Part shown: positions 1-6,587 of the stretch, piece by piece
How positions within the stretch are numbered: the stretch's first letter is position 1
Layout of the letters: every line of letters starts with the position of its first letter
Assembly: GCA_030054235.1 (NCBI GenBank)
Contig: JASGCG010000051.1
Coordinates: 1-8,429 of the forward strand
Reading direction: 5' to 3'
Source of the DNA: Bacteroidia bacterium
GTDB taxonomy: Bacteria > Planctomycetota > Phycisphaerae > Phycisphaerales > SM1A02
DNA length: 8,429 nucleotides
Position numbers and translations under genes: made by a program
The notes under the pieces: generated by a model
Told to the model about the DNA's origin: nothing
The model's input: the letters and a program-made list of their open reading frames with translations, nothing else
Database searches by the model: none

Positions 1-34
1 GTTCTCGGACTCCCACGCGCATCGATTGATTCAC

Positions 35-62
35 TTGCGCTGTCGTGTGGGAACGGTATAGT
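35..62 (+). promoter_or_regulatory. Promoter of the tRNA-Gly gene
   Basis: A TTGCGC -35-like element at 35-40 is separated by 16 bases from TATAGT at 57-62, which matches five of six bases of the sigma-70 -10 consensus. Transcription would begin near position 69, about 28 bases before the mature tRNA. The short leader contains an inverted repeat, CCCGCC at 69-74 and GGCGGG at 85-90, that could fold just upstream of the RNase P cut site. The call is by motif and position only. Confidence 0.6.
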
Positions 63-96
63 TCCTCTCCCGCCAGTGACCGCAGGCGGGCTCAGT

Positions 97-168
97 GCGG
101 GTGTAGCTCAGCGGTAGAGCGCTACCTTGCCAAGGTAGATGTCGAGGGTTCGATCCCCTTCACCCGCT
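97..168 (+). tRNA. tRNA-Gly, anticodon GCC
   Basis: A full cloverleaf can be drawn by hand. The acceptor stem GCGGGTG (97-103) pairs with CACCCGC (161-167), with discriminator T at 168. The D-stem is GCTC/GAGC (106-109, 117-120). The anticodon stem is CTACC/GGTAG (122-126, 134-138) around loop TTGCCAA, giving anticodon GCC at 129-131. The T-arm is GAGGG/CCCTT around TTCGATC (149-155). The 3' CCA is not encoded, so it must be added enzymatically. It reads the glycine codons GGC and GGU; GGC is a common glycine codon in this window's genes. Confidence 0.97.
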
Positions 169-177
169 TGCAACGCT

Positions 178-214
178 CGAAGCCGAAGGCCAAGCCTTCG
201 GCTTCGTCGCTTTT
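178..214 (+). terminator. Hairpin terminator after tRNA-Gly
   Basis: A perfect 13-bp inverted repeat (178-190 and 194-206) encloses a three-base loop, CAA. It is followed after four bases by TTTT at 211-214. It lies 9 bases after the tRNA and would end its transcript. The T-tract is short and offset, so termination may be partial. Confidence 0.7.
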
Positions 215-419
215 GCGCGCGGATCGCCCGCTGCAGAAGTGGCCCACGCAGCGAGCGGCGGCCCATGGCCGCCAGGGTCTGCGGGCCATGGGCCTCGCCA
301 GCAATGAATGAAATCAACAGGATCTCGGGTCATATTCACCCCTGCACCCGATGGGGCGACGAGTGGACCACACTTGCGCGGAGCATCCAAAAGTTGTCGG
401 TTCGCGGTCCGCCTTTCGG

Positions 420-425
420 CATAAT
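420..425 (+). promoter_or_regulatory. Possible -10 element for the LuxR-type regulator
   Basis: CATAAT matches five of six bases of TATAAT and sits six bases before the ATG at 432. A transcript from it would begin at or next to the start codon, so the mRNA would be leaderless; no purine-rich ribosome-binding site precedes the ATG. A weak TTGTCG lies at 394-399, but its 20-base spacing is too long for a standard -35 element. Confidence 0.35.
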
Positions 426-431
426 GGGTCA

Positions 432-1280
432 ATGTCCGCCGCGATCGTCGACATCGCCAACCAGGATGTCGCTGAAATCCTTGCCAACCCGCTCGCTCTT
501 GCGGTTTGGGAACTCGTGCGTCGCTTCACCAAGCCCTGCTCGGTCGACGAGATCGCCACGCTCGCCCACTGCGACGCCGGAACGGCGCAGACCAGCCTCG
601 ATCTGCTGGCGACCGCAGGGCTGCTGGACAAGCTCCCCATCCGCGCCGAACGACGCTCGCCCACCTACCGCAGCAAGCACGAAGCCATCGTGCTGTCCTA
701 CGACCCCAGCGATCAGCAGCACCTCCGGCTTGCACGCGAGTTCAGCGACCGCGTGCTGGGTTCAGGCCGCGCGGCCATCCAGGCGTTCTTCGCCCAGGAG
801 GGGGATGCAGTCAGTGCAGAGCCGCTTCGTTGGCGGCATCGGTCGTATTGCTCGGCTTCGCTCAAGCCCCACCACATCGATGAACTCAAGCGCATGGTGC
901 GCCAGATCCACGACTACATGATCAGCGTGCAGTCTGAGATCCGCGACATCAATGCATCACAGCCCCAAGACTGCAACTTCCAGATCATGATCGAGGCCGT
1001 GCCGGCGGATCCGCCCACGCTGCCGATGCCCCAGCTGTATGTGGTCAACCGCGACCGCGCCGAGGAGGTCGCCGCACGCTCGGCGAGCACGGGCATGCAT
1101 GCGCTCTCTCCACGGGAACGCCAGGTCGCGGCGATGCTCGCCGCAGGCAAGACCCGTCCTGAGATCGCCACCGCGCTGGGCGTGTCGCTCAACACGGTCG
1201 CGACGATCGGCAAGCGCATCTACGTCAAGCTGGGCGTGAAGCGCCGCGCTGAACTCGCCTCGCGGCTCAGGCTGTCCTGA
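432..1280 (+). CDS. Transcriptional regulator: winged-helix N-terminus plus LuxR/GerE C-terminus
   Basis: A 282-residue protein with two putative DNA-binding modules. Residues about 14-90 resemble an ArsR/MarR-like winged helix: helix 'ALAVWELVRRF', helix-turn-helix 'SVDEIATLAHCDAGTAQTSL', then 'LLATAGLLDKL' and a basic wing. Residues about 224-282 form a LuxR/GerE domain starting 'LSPRERQVAAMLAAGKTRPE', with recognition helix near 'SLNTVATIGKRIYVKLGV' and the usual basic ending. The middle (about 91-215) is charged and mostly helical ('HHIDELKRMVRQIHDYMISV') with no recognised sensor or receiver domain. The ATG at 432 was chosen because the 27 extra residues from the in-frame ATG at 351 look non-coding and a -10-like hexamer lies just before 432. 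It is monocistronic and convergent with the SGNH gene (35 bases between stops). DNA binding is well supported; target genes and signal are unknown. Confidence 0.85.
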   Translation: MSAAIVDIANQDVAEILANPLALAVWELVRRFTKPCSVDEIATLAHCDAGTAQTSLDLLATAGLLDKLPIRAERRSPTYRSKHEAIVLSYDPSDQQHLRLAREFSDRVLGSGRAAIQAFFAQEGDAVSAEPLRWRHRSYCSASLKPHHIDELKRMVRQIHDYMISVQSEIRDINASQPQDCNFQIMIEAVPADPPTLPMPQLYVVNRDRAEEVAARSASTGMHALSPRERQVAAMLAAGKTRPEIATALGVSLNTVATIGKRIYVKLGVKRRAELASRLRLS

Positions 1281-1300
1281 TCGCTGCTTCGGCGTGGCTC

Positions 1301-1315
1301 GCGCGGCAGTCGCGC
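1301..1315. terminator. Weak hairpin between convergent genes
   Basis: GCGCG (1301-1305) and CGCGC (1311-1315) form a 5-bp GC-only stem around a five-base loop. It sits in the 35-base gap between the stop of the LuxR-type gene and that of the SGNH gene. It could act on both strands, but there is no T-run on either side, so an intrinsic terminator is only a possibility. Confidence 0.25.
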
Positions 1316-3376
1316 TCACTTGCCCTGCTGGACCTGCTCGCGCAGCCGCTGGTAGATCGTTGCGAACCGACCGCTGGAGCGAATGCCCTCTTCGCAGAGT
1401 GCAAGGGCTTCGGCAGTCCTGCCGAGCCTGATGTACGAGGCGACCAGCGCCTGATCGCAGGCGACCAGGTCCTCCGCCTGCATCCGCGGGCGTGCGGCGA
1501 GCAGGAAGGGAATCGCGTCGGCCCATTCCCCCCGAAGCTGATGCAGTCGGCCAACGTAACGCTCAGTGAATCCCGAGCCGGATTCGCCGTGCGCGAGCAG
1601 GAACCGCCCACGCGCGATCGCGTCGGCTGCCAGTTGCAGGTCCGCGGCATCGAGCGAGGGCTTGATCTTCTCGCGACAGGCAAGCAGGAAGTAGGCGTAC
1701 TCCAGGCTCCAGCTCATGTAGCCGGGGACTTGTCCCAGCGCGATCGAATAGAGCGGCTCGGCATCGGCAGCCCGGCCCTCGCGCAACAGTGCACGCGCCA
1801 CCATGCCCGTGACCGGCCGTTGCGCTCCGGCGTGCGGCCGCGTGGTCTTCCACTCCTCGAGCACGGCACGGATGGCGGGCGACACCGATCCTTCGAGGGC
1901 TCCGGCCGCGCGATCGAAGCGCGCGAACGCATCCGCGTTGGAACGCTTCATGAACGGCACGCCGAAGAGCACCCGAAGCGTGTGATCGACGCGCCATGCA
2001 TCCCAAGGATTGGCTCCGAGTCGTGCAGCCATCGCCGACCAGTCGAACCCTTCGGCAATGGGCTCACCCTTCGGCATGGCCGGCATCCCAAGGATCGCAT
2101 TCGCCATGAGCCGCGCGGCTTCGGCCTGGCCGCGCAGACTGGGGTGGACGTGGTCATCGAGCAGTTCCCACCCGGTCGCGCCCTCGGGGCTCATGGTGCG
2201 AAACGATTCGGCAACATCACACAGCGTCGCGCCTGTTCGCTGAGCCGCATCTCGGATCGCCTGTTCGGTGGCGCTCGTCGGTCGCCAGGGCATCGTGTCG
2301 CAGTCCCGCGCACGCAGGAACGCCGCCCGGGCGCCGACTCGGTCCCCCTGCACGGCACGCGCCTTGCCCAGCCAGAAGTGCGCCTCGGCATGCTGAGGCA
2401 CGCGTGCGATCACGGCTCGCGCGGCTGCTTCGGCGGCCACGGCATCGCCAGTCGCTGCTGTCCGGGCCACGGCCAGTTCACGATCCACCTCAGCGCGCTC
2501 CTCGGCGCCGAGCGCATCGACCACCTCCTGGCCAAGCGGCACCAGACCTGCTTCGTTGCTCGCGGTCGTGCAGACGAGCACGGAACCGAACGAGCAGCAT
2601 GCCTGGACCATCTGCTCGATGTGGGTCCCGAGGTTGGTTGCGGCTGCGGTGCGCAGGGCCGCATCGGAAGGAATGACCGTCTGGCCAATCATCTGCTCCA
2701 TGAGCGTGCGGTCACCGGTCGATCCGCCCCGCAACAGGCCCTCCACGCCCTGGACCAAGGCCAACCCACGCACCGCACGGACCCACGGGAGTGCCGTGAC
2801 CGGCATCGTGCCTGATGCGCTGATCGACGCCGTGCCGTACGCGCCGAAGAACTCGTTGTTGCCGACGTACAGCACCACGAGATCGGGCTGATGCTCGACG
2901 GCCGCCTGCGTGAGGTAGACGAGCGGGAAGCTCGCCACGGCCGTGGTGCCGAGGTTGATGACCTCGACGCGACGATCGGGCCAGCGCTCCTGCAGCATCG
3001 CCTGGAGGAACGATCCCATCGAGAGATTGCGTGGCTGCGGGTATCCCTTGGCCGCGGACTCGCCCACAAGCATGATGCGGAAGGTCCCGGCGGGCTTGGG
3101 CATCACGAACTCGCTCTCCTCGGCATAGCCCGCACGATCGGGATCGGCGAAGAAGTACGGCCGCGAGGCATCGGGCACCGTGATCACGAGCGACTGCCCC
3201 GGCGTGATTTCCCCCATGTCGCGGAAGAACGCGGGATAGCCGCCGAATCCCGCAAGCCGCAGCCCGAGCTCAAGCAGCACCAGTGCCACGAGCGGGACCG
3301 AGAGCGTGATGAGCATAAACACCGCGCGCTTCCAGGGCGGCAAGGCTGCGCGGTCCCGTTGGGTGGTCTGGGCCAT
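1316..3376 (-). CDS. Membrane-anchored SGNH/GDSL hydrolase with TPR-like repeats (SxtL-like)
   Basis: A 686-residue protein, last gene of the operon. Residues about 18-40 form one N-terminal transmembrane helix after a basic segment (PPWKR), so the body is probably periplasmic. SGNH blocks are visible: block I 'LVGESAAKG' with putative nucleophile Ser107, block II Gly143 in 'NLGTTAVAS', block III 'YVGNNEFFG' (Asn173/174), and block V 'DDHVHPS' with Asp408 and His411. An Ala-rich helical stretch at about 285-375 resembles TPRs and lies between blocks III and V, inside the hydrolase fold; residues about 520-686 hold further TPR-like helices. The family cleaves or transfers ester-linked groups; the substrate is unknown. 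The ATG at 3376 was chosen over an upstream ATG at 3751 because the 125 extra residues are the antisense-like overlap with the SxtJ gene. That gene's TGA lies two bases before this ATG, suggesting translational coupling. No Shine-Dalgarno site is seen. Confidence 0.85.
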   Translation of the reverse strand: MAQTTQRDRAALPPWKRAVFMLITLSVPLVALVLLELGLRLAGFGGYPAFFRDMGEITPGQSLVITVPDASRPYFFADPDRAGYAEESEFVMPKPAGTFRIMLVGESAAKGYPQPRNLSMGSFLQAMLQERWPDRRVEVINLGTTAVASFPLVYLTQAAVEHQPDLVVLYVGNNEFFGAYGTASISASGTMPVTALPWVRAVRGLALVQGVEGLLRGGSTGDRTLMEQMIGQTVIPSDAALRTAAATNLGTHIEQMVQACCSFGSVLVCTTASNEAGLVPLGQEVVDALGAEERAEVDRELAVARTAATGDAVAAEAAARAVIARVPQHAEAHFWLGKARAVQGDRVGARAAFLRARDCDTMPWRPTSATEQAIRDAAQRTGATLCDVAESFRTMSPEGATGWELLDDHVHPSLRGQAEAARLMANAILGMPAMPKGEPIAEGFDWSAMAARLGANPWDAWRVDHTLRVLFGVPFMKRSNADAFARFDRAAGALEGSVSPAIRAVLEEWKTTRPHAGAQRPVTGMVARALLREGRAADAEPLYSIALGQVPGYMSWSLEYAYFLLACREKIKPSLDAADLQLAADAIARGRFLLAHGESGSGFTERYVGRLHQLRGEWADAIPFLLAARPRMQAEDLVACDQALVASYIRLGRTAEALALCEEGIRSSGRFATIYQRLREQVQQGK

Positions 3377-3378
3377 GG

Positions 3379-3795
3379 TCAGAATTGCCGCTCGGGATCG
3401 TGCCGCTGTGCAGGGAGCGTGTGCCAACGTGAGTGGCGAGTGCCAACGCGTGCATCCAATGGATCCCAACCGCACCAGCGAGCGACCACACCGATGGGCG
3501 TGACGACCAGGCCGTACACGATGAGCAGCGCGATCGTGCCGAGCAGCGTGCCAACGAACCAGGTGAAGCCCATCCAACCCCGATACACCCACAGTCCACC
3601 CGGAAGGCCGAGCCCCGCGGTCACCAGTGCCAGCGCACCGATCGACCACAGCACCGGCGCCATCGGGCGAAGGCTGGGGAACGGGCCCCACGGCACGAAC
3701 CACATGAGTGCACCGACGGCTGCAAGCAGCACGGGGGCAAGCAGTCCCCACGAGCGCAGGCGACGGGCATCGGGTGACCAGTGGACGTCGATCAT
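3379..3795 (-). CDS. SxtJ-family membrane protein
   Basis: A 138-residue protein with hydrophobic segments at about 14-35, 45-65 and 75-105, so three transmembrane helices are likely. The third contains 'GTIALLIVYGLVVTPIGVVAR' and is followed by 'WCGWDPLD'; this pattern, a long helix ending in a Tyr...Thr-Pro-x-Gly...Arg stretch and then an Asp-Pro-Leu-like turn, is what I recall for SxtJ-family proteins. Function is not established, but members repeatedly neighbour NodU/CmcH carbamoyltransferases, as here. The start ATG at 3795 lies 10 bases after the DUF5989 stop; GGCAGG just before it could be a weak ribosome-binding site. The stop overlaps the initiation region of the SGNH gene (TGACCATG). 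The family call comes from length, topology, motif and context, not from an alignment. Confidence 0.8.
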   Translation of the reverse strand: MIDVHWSPDARRLRSWGLLAPVLLAAVGALMWFVPWGPFPSLRPMAPVLWSIGALALVTAGLGLPGGLWVYRGWMGFTWFVGTLLGTIALLIVYGLVVTPIGVVARWCGWDPLDARVGTRHSRWHTLPAQRHDPERQF

Positions 3796-3805
3796 CGCCT
3801 GCCGT

Positions 3806-3961
3806 TCAGAAGAGCGTGTAGATGAAGGGCGCGGCCTGCGTGCCGCCGAGCACGATGAGCACGCCCACGACGAGCAACGCCACGATCACCGGCACGAGCA
3901 TCCACGCCTTGTTCGCACGGACGAAGTCGAACAGCTCGCCAAGGAAGGAGCGACGTGCCAT
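3806..3961 (-). CDS. DUF5989-family small membrane protein (SxtK-like position)
   Basis: A 51-residue protein found by reading the gap between the carbamoyltransferase and SxtJ genes on the minus strand. It begins MARRSFLGELFDFVRANKAW, an amphipathic basic/aromatic helix, continues with one transmembrane helix at about 21-39 (MLVPVIVALLVVGVLIVLG), and ends in APFIYTLF. The layout (short basic-aromatic head, single helix, terminal A-PFIYTLF) matches DUF5989 as I recall it. ATG at 3961 follows the carbamoyltransferase TGA after four bases; TGA at 3808-3806. Its function is unknown; its constant company with a carbamoyltransferase and SxtJ suggests a membrane adaptor or subunit (inference). At 51 codons it would be missed by a gene finder with a 60-residue cut-off. 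Confidence 0.85.
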   Translation of the reverse strand: MARRSFLGELFDFVRANKAWMLVPVIVALLVVGVLIVLGGTQAAPFIYTLF

Positions 3962-3965
3962 GCGG

Positions 3966-5789
3966 TCAGTCTAGCTTGAAGGAGCGCCGATACTCCTCCG
4001 CGCCTGCCATCGGGGGCTGTCGATCCTTGCGCATGAGCAGGTTGCCGACCACCAGCGTGTCCATGTCCGTGAACATGAAGCACCGGTAGGCATCACGCGC
4101 GTCGTGCACGATGGGTTCGCCGCGGATGTTGAAGCTCGTGTTGACGAGGACCGGGCAACCGGTGCGCCGCTCGAATGCCGCGAGGATCGCTGCGAAGCGG
4201 GGCGCACGATCGGAATCGACCGTCTGCACCCGCGCCGAGCCGTCGACATGGGTCACTGCCGGGATCTGGCTGCGGATGGCCTTCAATCGATCCAGGCCGC
4301 GCAGGCCAGCATCGCTCGTGATGGCGGTCCGCCGGTCGGCCGAGATCGGCGCCACCAGCAGCATGTACGGGCTCTCGGCGTCGAGGTCGAACCACTCCCG
4401 CTCGCGGCCAGCCAGGACCGCCGGTGCAAAGGGCCGGAACGACTCGCGGAACTTGATGGCCACATTCATTCGCCGCTGCATCGATGGATCCCGAGGATCG
4501 CCCAGGATCGATCGGCAGCCGAGCGCCCGCGGACCGAACTCCGCACGCCCCTCGACATGCCCGACGATCCGACCCGACTCGAGTTCGGCCGTGATCGCCT
4601 CCAGGATCGATTCGTCGTCATGCACCTCGACCACCGCGCCGAGGGACTCGAGCTCGGCGCGCGCATCGAGCCCGCGGATCGCGGGCCCAAGCAGGCTTCC
4701 CCGCTGGGCATCACCGGGCTGGACCGTGCGCGGCTCACCGCGGTGCACATGCCAATGTGCGAGCGCCGCACCGATCGCACCTCCTGCATCCCCGGCCGCC
4801 GGCTGGATCCACAGCTGCTCGAAGGGGCCCTCGCGCAGCAGCCTGCCATTGGCCACGCAGTTCAGCGCCACGCCACCAGCCATGCAGAGCGCACGCTCGC
4901 CGGTCTGGGCGTGCACGTGCCGCGCCATGCGAAGGACGATCTCCTCGATCACACGCTGGATGCTCGCCGCGACATCCATCTCGCGCTGCGTGATCGGTGC
5001 TTCGGGCGCGCGCGGCGGCCCGCCGAGGATGGCGTGCAGGCGGCGGCTGGTCATGCGCAGGCCACCCACGTAGTCGAAGCAGCGCTGGTCGAGCCAGAAC
5101 GACCCGTCGTCGTGCAGCCGCACCACACGATCCAAGATCGCCTGTGCGAACCGTGGCTCGCCGTAGGGAGCGAGTCCCATGAGCTTGTACTCGCCCGAAT
5201 TCACGCGGAAGCCACACCACTGCGTGAAGGCGCTGTAGAGGAGGCCCGGCGAGTGCGGGAATCGCATCTCCTCGCGGAGCTCGAGCGTGTTGCCACGTCC
5301 CACGCCCCACGTCGCCGTCGACCACTCTCCGACGCCATCCAGCGTCAGGATCGCCGCACGCTCGAACGGGCTCGGGAAGAACGCGCTCGCAGCGTGCGAC
5401 TCATGGTGCGTGGTGAAGAAGATCGGCCCCTCGTACGAGCCGCCGAGTCCACGATCGATCTCTCGAGGCAGGTGCAGCTTGCGCTGCAGCCAGGCTGGCA
5501 TCGCGCGCACGAACTGCGGGAAACCGAAGGGGGCCGTGGCCAGGGCCGTCTCGAGGATGCGCCCGAACTTGACGAGTGGCTTCTCATAGAAGACCACCGC
5601 ATCGAGTTCCTTGGGCGTCAGTCCTGCGTGCTCAAGGCACCAGGCTGCGGCCTGCGTCGGGAATCGATCATCCTGCTTGATCCGGGAGAAGCGCTCCTCC
5701 TCGCTTGCGGCGACGATCACGCCATCCTGCACGAGCGCCGCGGCACTGTCGTGGAAGAACGCGGAGATGCCAAGGATCGAGGTGGGCAA
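3966..5789 (-). CDS. NodU/CmcH-type carbamoyltransferase (SxtI-like)
   Basis: A 607-residue protein that should transfer a carbamoyl group from carbamoyl phosphate, through carbamoyl-adenylate made in a Kae1-like domain, to a hydroxyl of an unknown acceptor. Family signatures are intact: N-terminal 'ILGISAFFHDSAAALV' and 'EEERFSR', metal-binding His-rich 'THHESHAASAFF' (His128, His132), 'TLDGVGEW', 'SGEYKLMGLAPYG', 'AGGVALNCVANG' (about 304-315), and C-terminal-domain 'GRAEFGPRALGCRSIL' (from 414) and 'NTSFNIRGEPIV' (from 550). Length is normal for the family and no key motif is missing. The TTG at 5789 is preferred because it gives MPTSILGIS, the family's usual distance to ILGIS; the GTG at 5813 would give 615 residues but lies in the arm of a terminator hairpin. 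It is the first gene of a four-gene operon; the cytoplasmic enzyme is followed by three membrane partners, suggesting carbamoylation of an envelope or exported product. Confidence 0.93.
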   Translation of the reverse strand: MPTSILGISAFFHDSAAALVQDGVIVAASEEERFSRIKQDDRFPTQAAAWCLEHAGLTPKELDAVVFYEKPLVKFGRILETALATAPFGFPQFVRAMPAWLQRKLHLPREIDRGLGGSYEGPIFFTTHHESHAASAFFPSPFERAAILTLDGVGEWSTATWGVGRGNTLELREEMRFPHSPGLLYSAFTQWCGFRVNSGEYKLMGLAPYGEPRFAQAILDRVVRLHDDGSFWLDQRCFDYVGGLRMTSRRLHAILGGPPRAPEAPITQREMDVAASIQRVIEEIVLRMARHVHAQTGERALCMAGGVALNCVANGRLLREGPFEQLWIQPAAGDAGGAIGAALAHWHVHRGEPRTVQPGDAQRGSLLGPAIRGLDARAELESLGAVVEVHDDESILEAITAELESGRIVGHVEGRAEFGPRALGCRSILGDPRDPSMQRRMNVAIKFRESFRPFAPAVLAGREREWFDLDAESPYMLLVAPISADRRTAITSDAGLRGLDRLKAIRSQIPAVTHVDGSARVQTVDSDRAPRFAAILAAFERRTGCPVLVNTSFNIRGEPIVHDARDAYRCFMFTDMDTLVVGNLLMRKDRQPPMAGAEEYRRSFKLD

Positions 5790-5795
5790 CGCCGG

Positions 5796-5835
5796 AAAAG
5801 ATAACCCCCGCACAGGCGCTCGCCCGTGCGGGGGT
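5796..5835 (-). terminator. Intrinsic terminator after the PEP-CTERM-like gene
   Basis: ACCCCCGCAC (5804-5813) and GTGCGGGGGT (5826-5835) form a perfect 10-bp stem, with an inner GGC/GCC stem around a four-base loop. Read on the minus strand it is followed by TTATCTTTT, the expected U-rich tail. It lies 38 bases after the stop of the gene ending at 5874 and separates it from the carbamoyltransferase operon. There is no T-tract on the plus-strand side, so it is directional. Confidence 0.85.
5798..5803 (-). promoter_or_regulatory. Possible -10 element for the carbamoyltransferase operon
   Basis: On the minus strand TATCTT ends eight bases before the TTG at 5789 and could give a nearly leaderless operon transcript. 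The same bases are the T-rich tail of the upstream terminator, so the resemblance may be accidental. No convincing -35 element is visible, because the matching place is the GC-rich hairpin. Confidence 0.2.
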
Positions 5836-5873
5836 GTTCAGGTCAGATCACGCCGTGAGGCGCGACCGCGTGC

Positions 5874-6581
5874 TCACTTGCGCGAGCGGCGGCCAAGGCC
5901 CGCCAGGCCCAGCAGTGCCAGCGCGCCGGGAGCCGGCACGACGGTGTAGCTGAAGCCGGTGGTGGTGGTGAAGGTGTCACCCCAGTTGGCCACGCTGGGC
6001 GAGCTGCTCGAGAGCGCGTCGATCGCGCCGTCCGAGCCACCGCCGCCCGACGAATACGCATCGAAGGAGAAGGTGTCGCCGACGTTCAGGCCGAGCGCAG
6101 CCATGCTCACCGTCCAGGTGATCTCGCTGCCGCCGGCGCTGAAGCCGCCGAAGTTGCCGTTGTAGGTGGCGCCCAGGAGGCCCCAGCCAGCAGCGTTCGA
6201 GCGCAGTTCAGCGCCGCCGCCGCTATCGACCCACGAGCCGATCCAGTGAGTCATGCCGCCATTGGCCGACATGTTGATCGGGCGGCCCCAGCCGTTGCCG
6301 GTGCTGGTGCCGGTGCCGTTGTTGGTGGCGATGCCGACCATGAACTTGCCCCAGTCGACGTTGCTAAAGCTGCCGTTGACGGTCAACTTGAAGACGATGT
6401 CGGTGGAGGTGTTCGACACTTCCATGCTGACCAGGTCGAGCGTGCCGCCGCCGGTGGCGAGGCCCGCACCGATGTCATTGGTCGAATCGCTGTAGGTGAA
6501 GCCGGGGTTGGCGACGACTTGGGCAACGCCCATGCCGACTGCCGAAGCGGCCATCACTGCGCACATGACGCGAGTGTTCAT
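5874..6581 (-). CDS. Secreted PEP-CTERM-like surface protein
   Basis: A 235-residue exported protein. Residues 1-24 form a signal peptide (MNTRVMCAVMAASAVGMGVA, with a likely cut near QVVA/NP). The body is rich in Gly, Ser, Thr and Asn with short strand-like segments (for example 'DIVFKLTVNGSF', 'SEITWTVSMAALGLNVGDTF'), fitting a beta-sandwich; a carbohydrate-binding-module or DOMON-like fold is possible but unproven. The C-terminus is VPAPG, a short hydrophobic helix (ALALLGLAGLG) and a basic end RRSRK: the tripartite PEP-CTERM arrangement, recognised by exosortase-type processing systems. The start at 6581 is fixed by AGGAG six bases upstream and by the signal peptide; the 48 residues further upstream in frame are not signal-like. 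It is monocistronic with its own terminator. Likely role: cell-surface or matrix protein; substrate unknown. Confidence 0.85.
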   Translation of the reverse strand: MNTRVMCAVMAASAVGMGVAQVVANPGFTYSDSTNDIGAGLATGGGTLDLVSMEVSNTSTDIVFKLTVNGSFSNVDWGKFMVGIATNNGTGTSTGNGWGRPINMSANGGMTHWIGSWVDSGGGAELRSNAAGWGLLGATYNGNFGGFSAGGSEITWTVSMAALGLNVGDTFSFDAYSSGGGGSDGAIDALSSSSPSVANWGDTFTTTTGFSYTVVPAPGALALLGLAGLGRRSRK

Positions 6582-6587
6582 CTGAAA

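Noticed and set aside
11..52. Inverted repeat TCCCAC (11-16) and GTGGGA (47-52)
   Set aside because: The arms are only six bases with a 30-base gap and overlap the tRNA promoter; there is no T-run to support a terminator of an upstream gene.
97..168. tRNA-Gly as an integration site for a mobile element
   Set aside because: No integrase, no second copy of the tRNA 3' end and no compositional break is visible in the window.
139..921. 260-codon plus-strand frame overlapping the tRNA
   Set aside because: It starts within the tRNA-Gly gene and runs in another frame through the LuxR-type gene; composition is Ser/Arg/Pro-rich with no domain.
3377..3751. N-terminal extension of the SGNH protein to an ATG at 3751
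   Set aside because: The 125 extra residues overlap nearly all of the SxtJ gene and lack family features. The ATG at 3376 is followed by a proper basic segment and membrane anchor.
1541..3979. Two long plus-strand frames (1541-2815 and 2891-3979)
   Set aside because: Both are antisense to the SGNH, SxtJ and DUF5989 genes and have shadow-like composition. The second would span three genuine genes.
1316..5789. Saxitoxin biosynthesis cluster
   Set aside because: Only tailoring-type genes are present. No polyketide-synthase-like starter, amidinotransferase or Rieske oxygenase gene is in the window, and the module is known in many bacteria that make no toxin.
4104..5804. 566-codon open frame on the plus strand
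   Set aside because: It lies antisense to the carbamoyltransferase, whose protein has all family motifs. The plus-strand translation is rich in Arg, Ala and His without any domain and is a by-product of GC-rich third positions.
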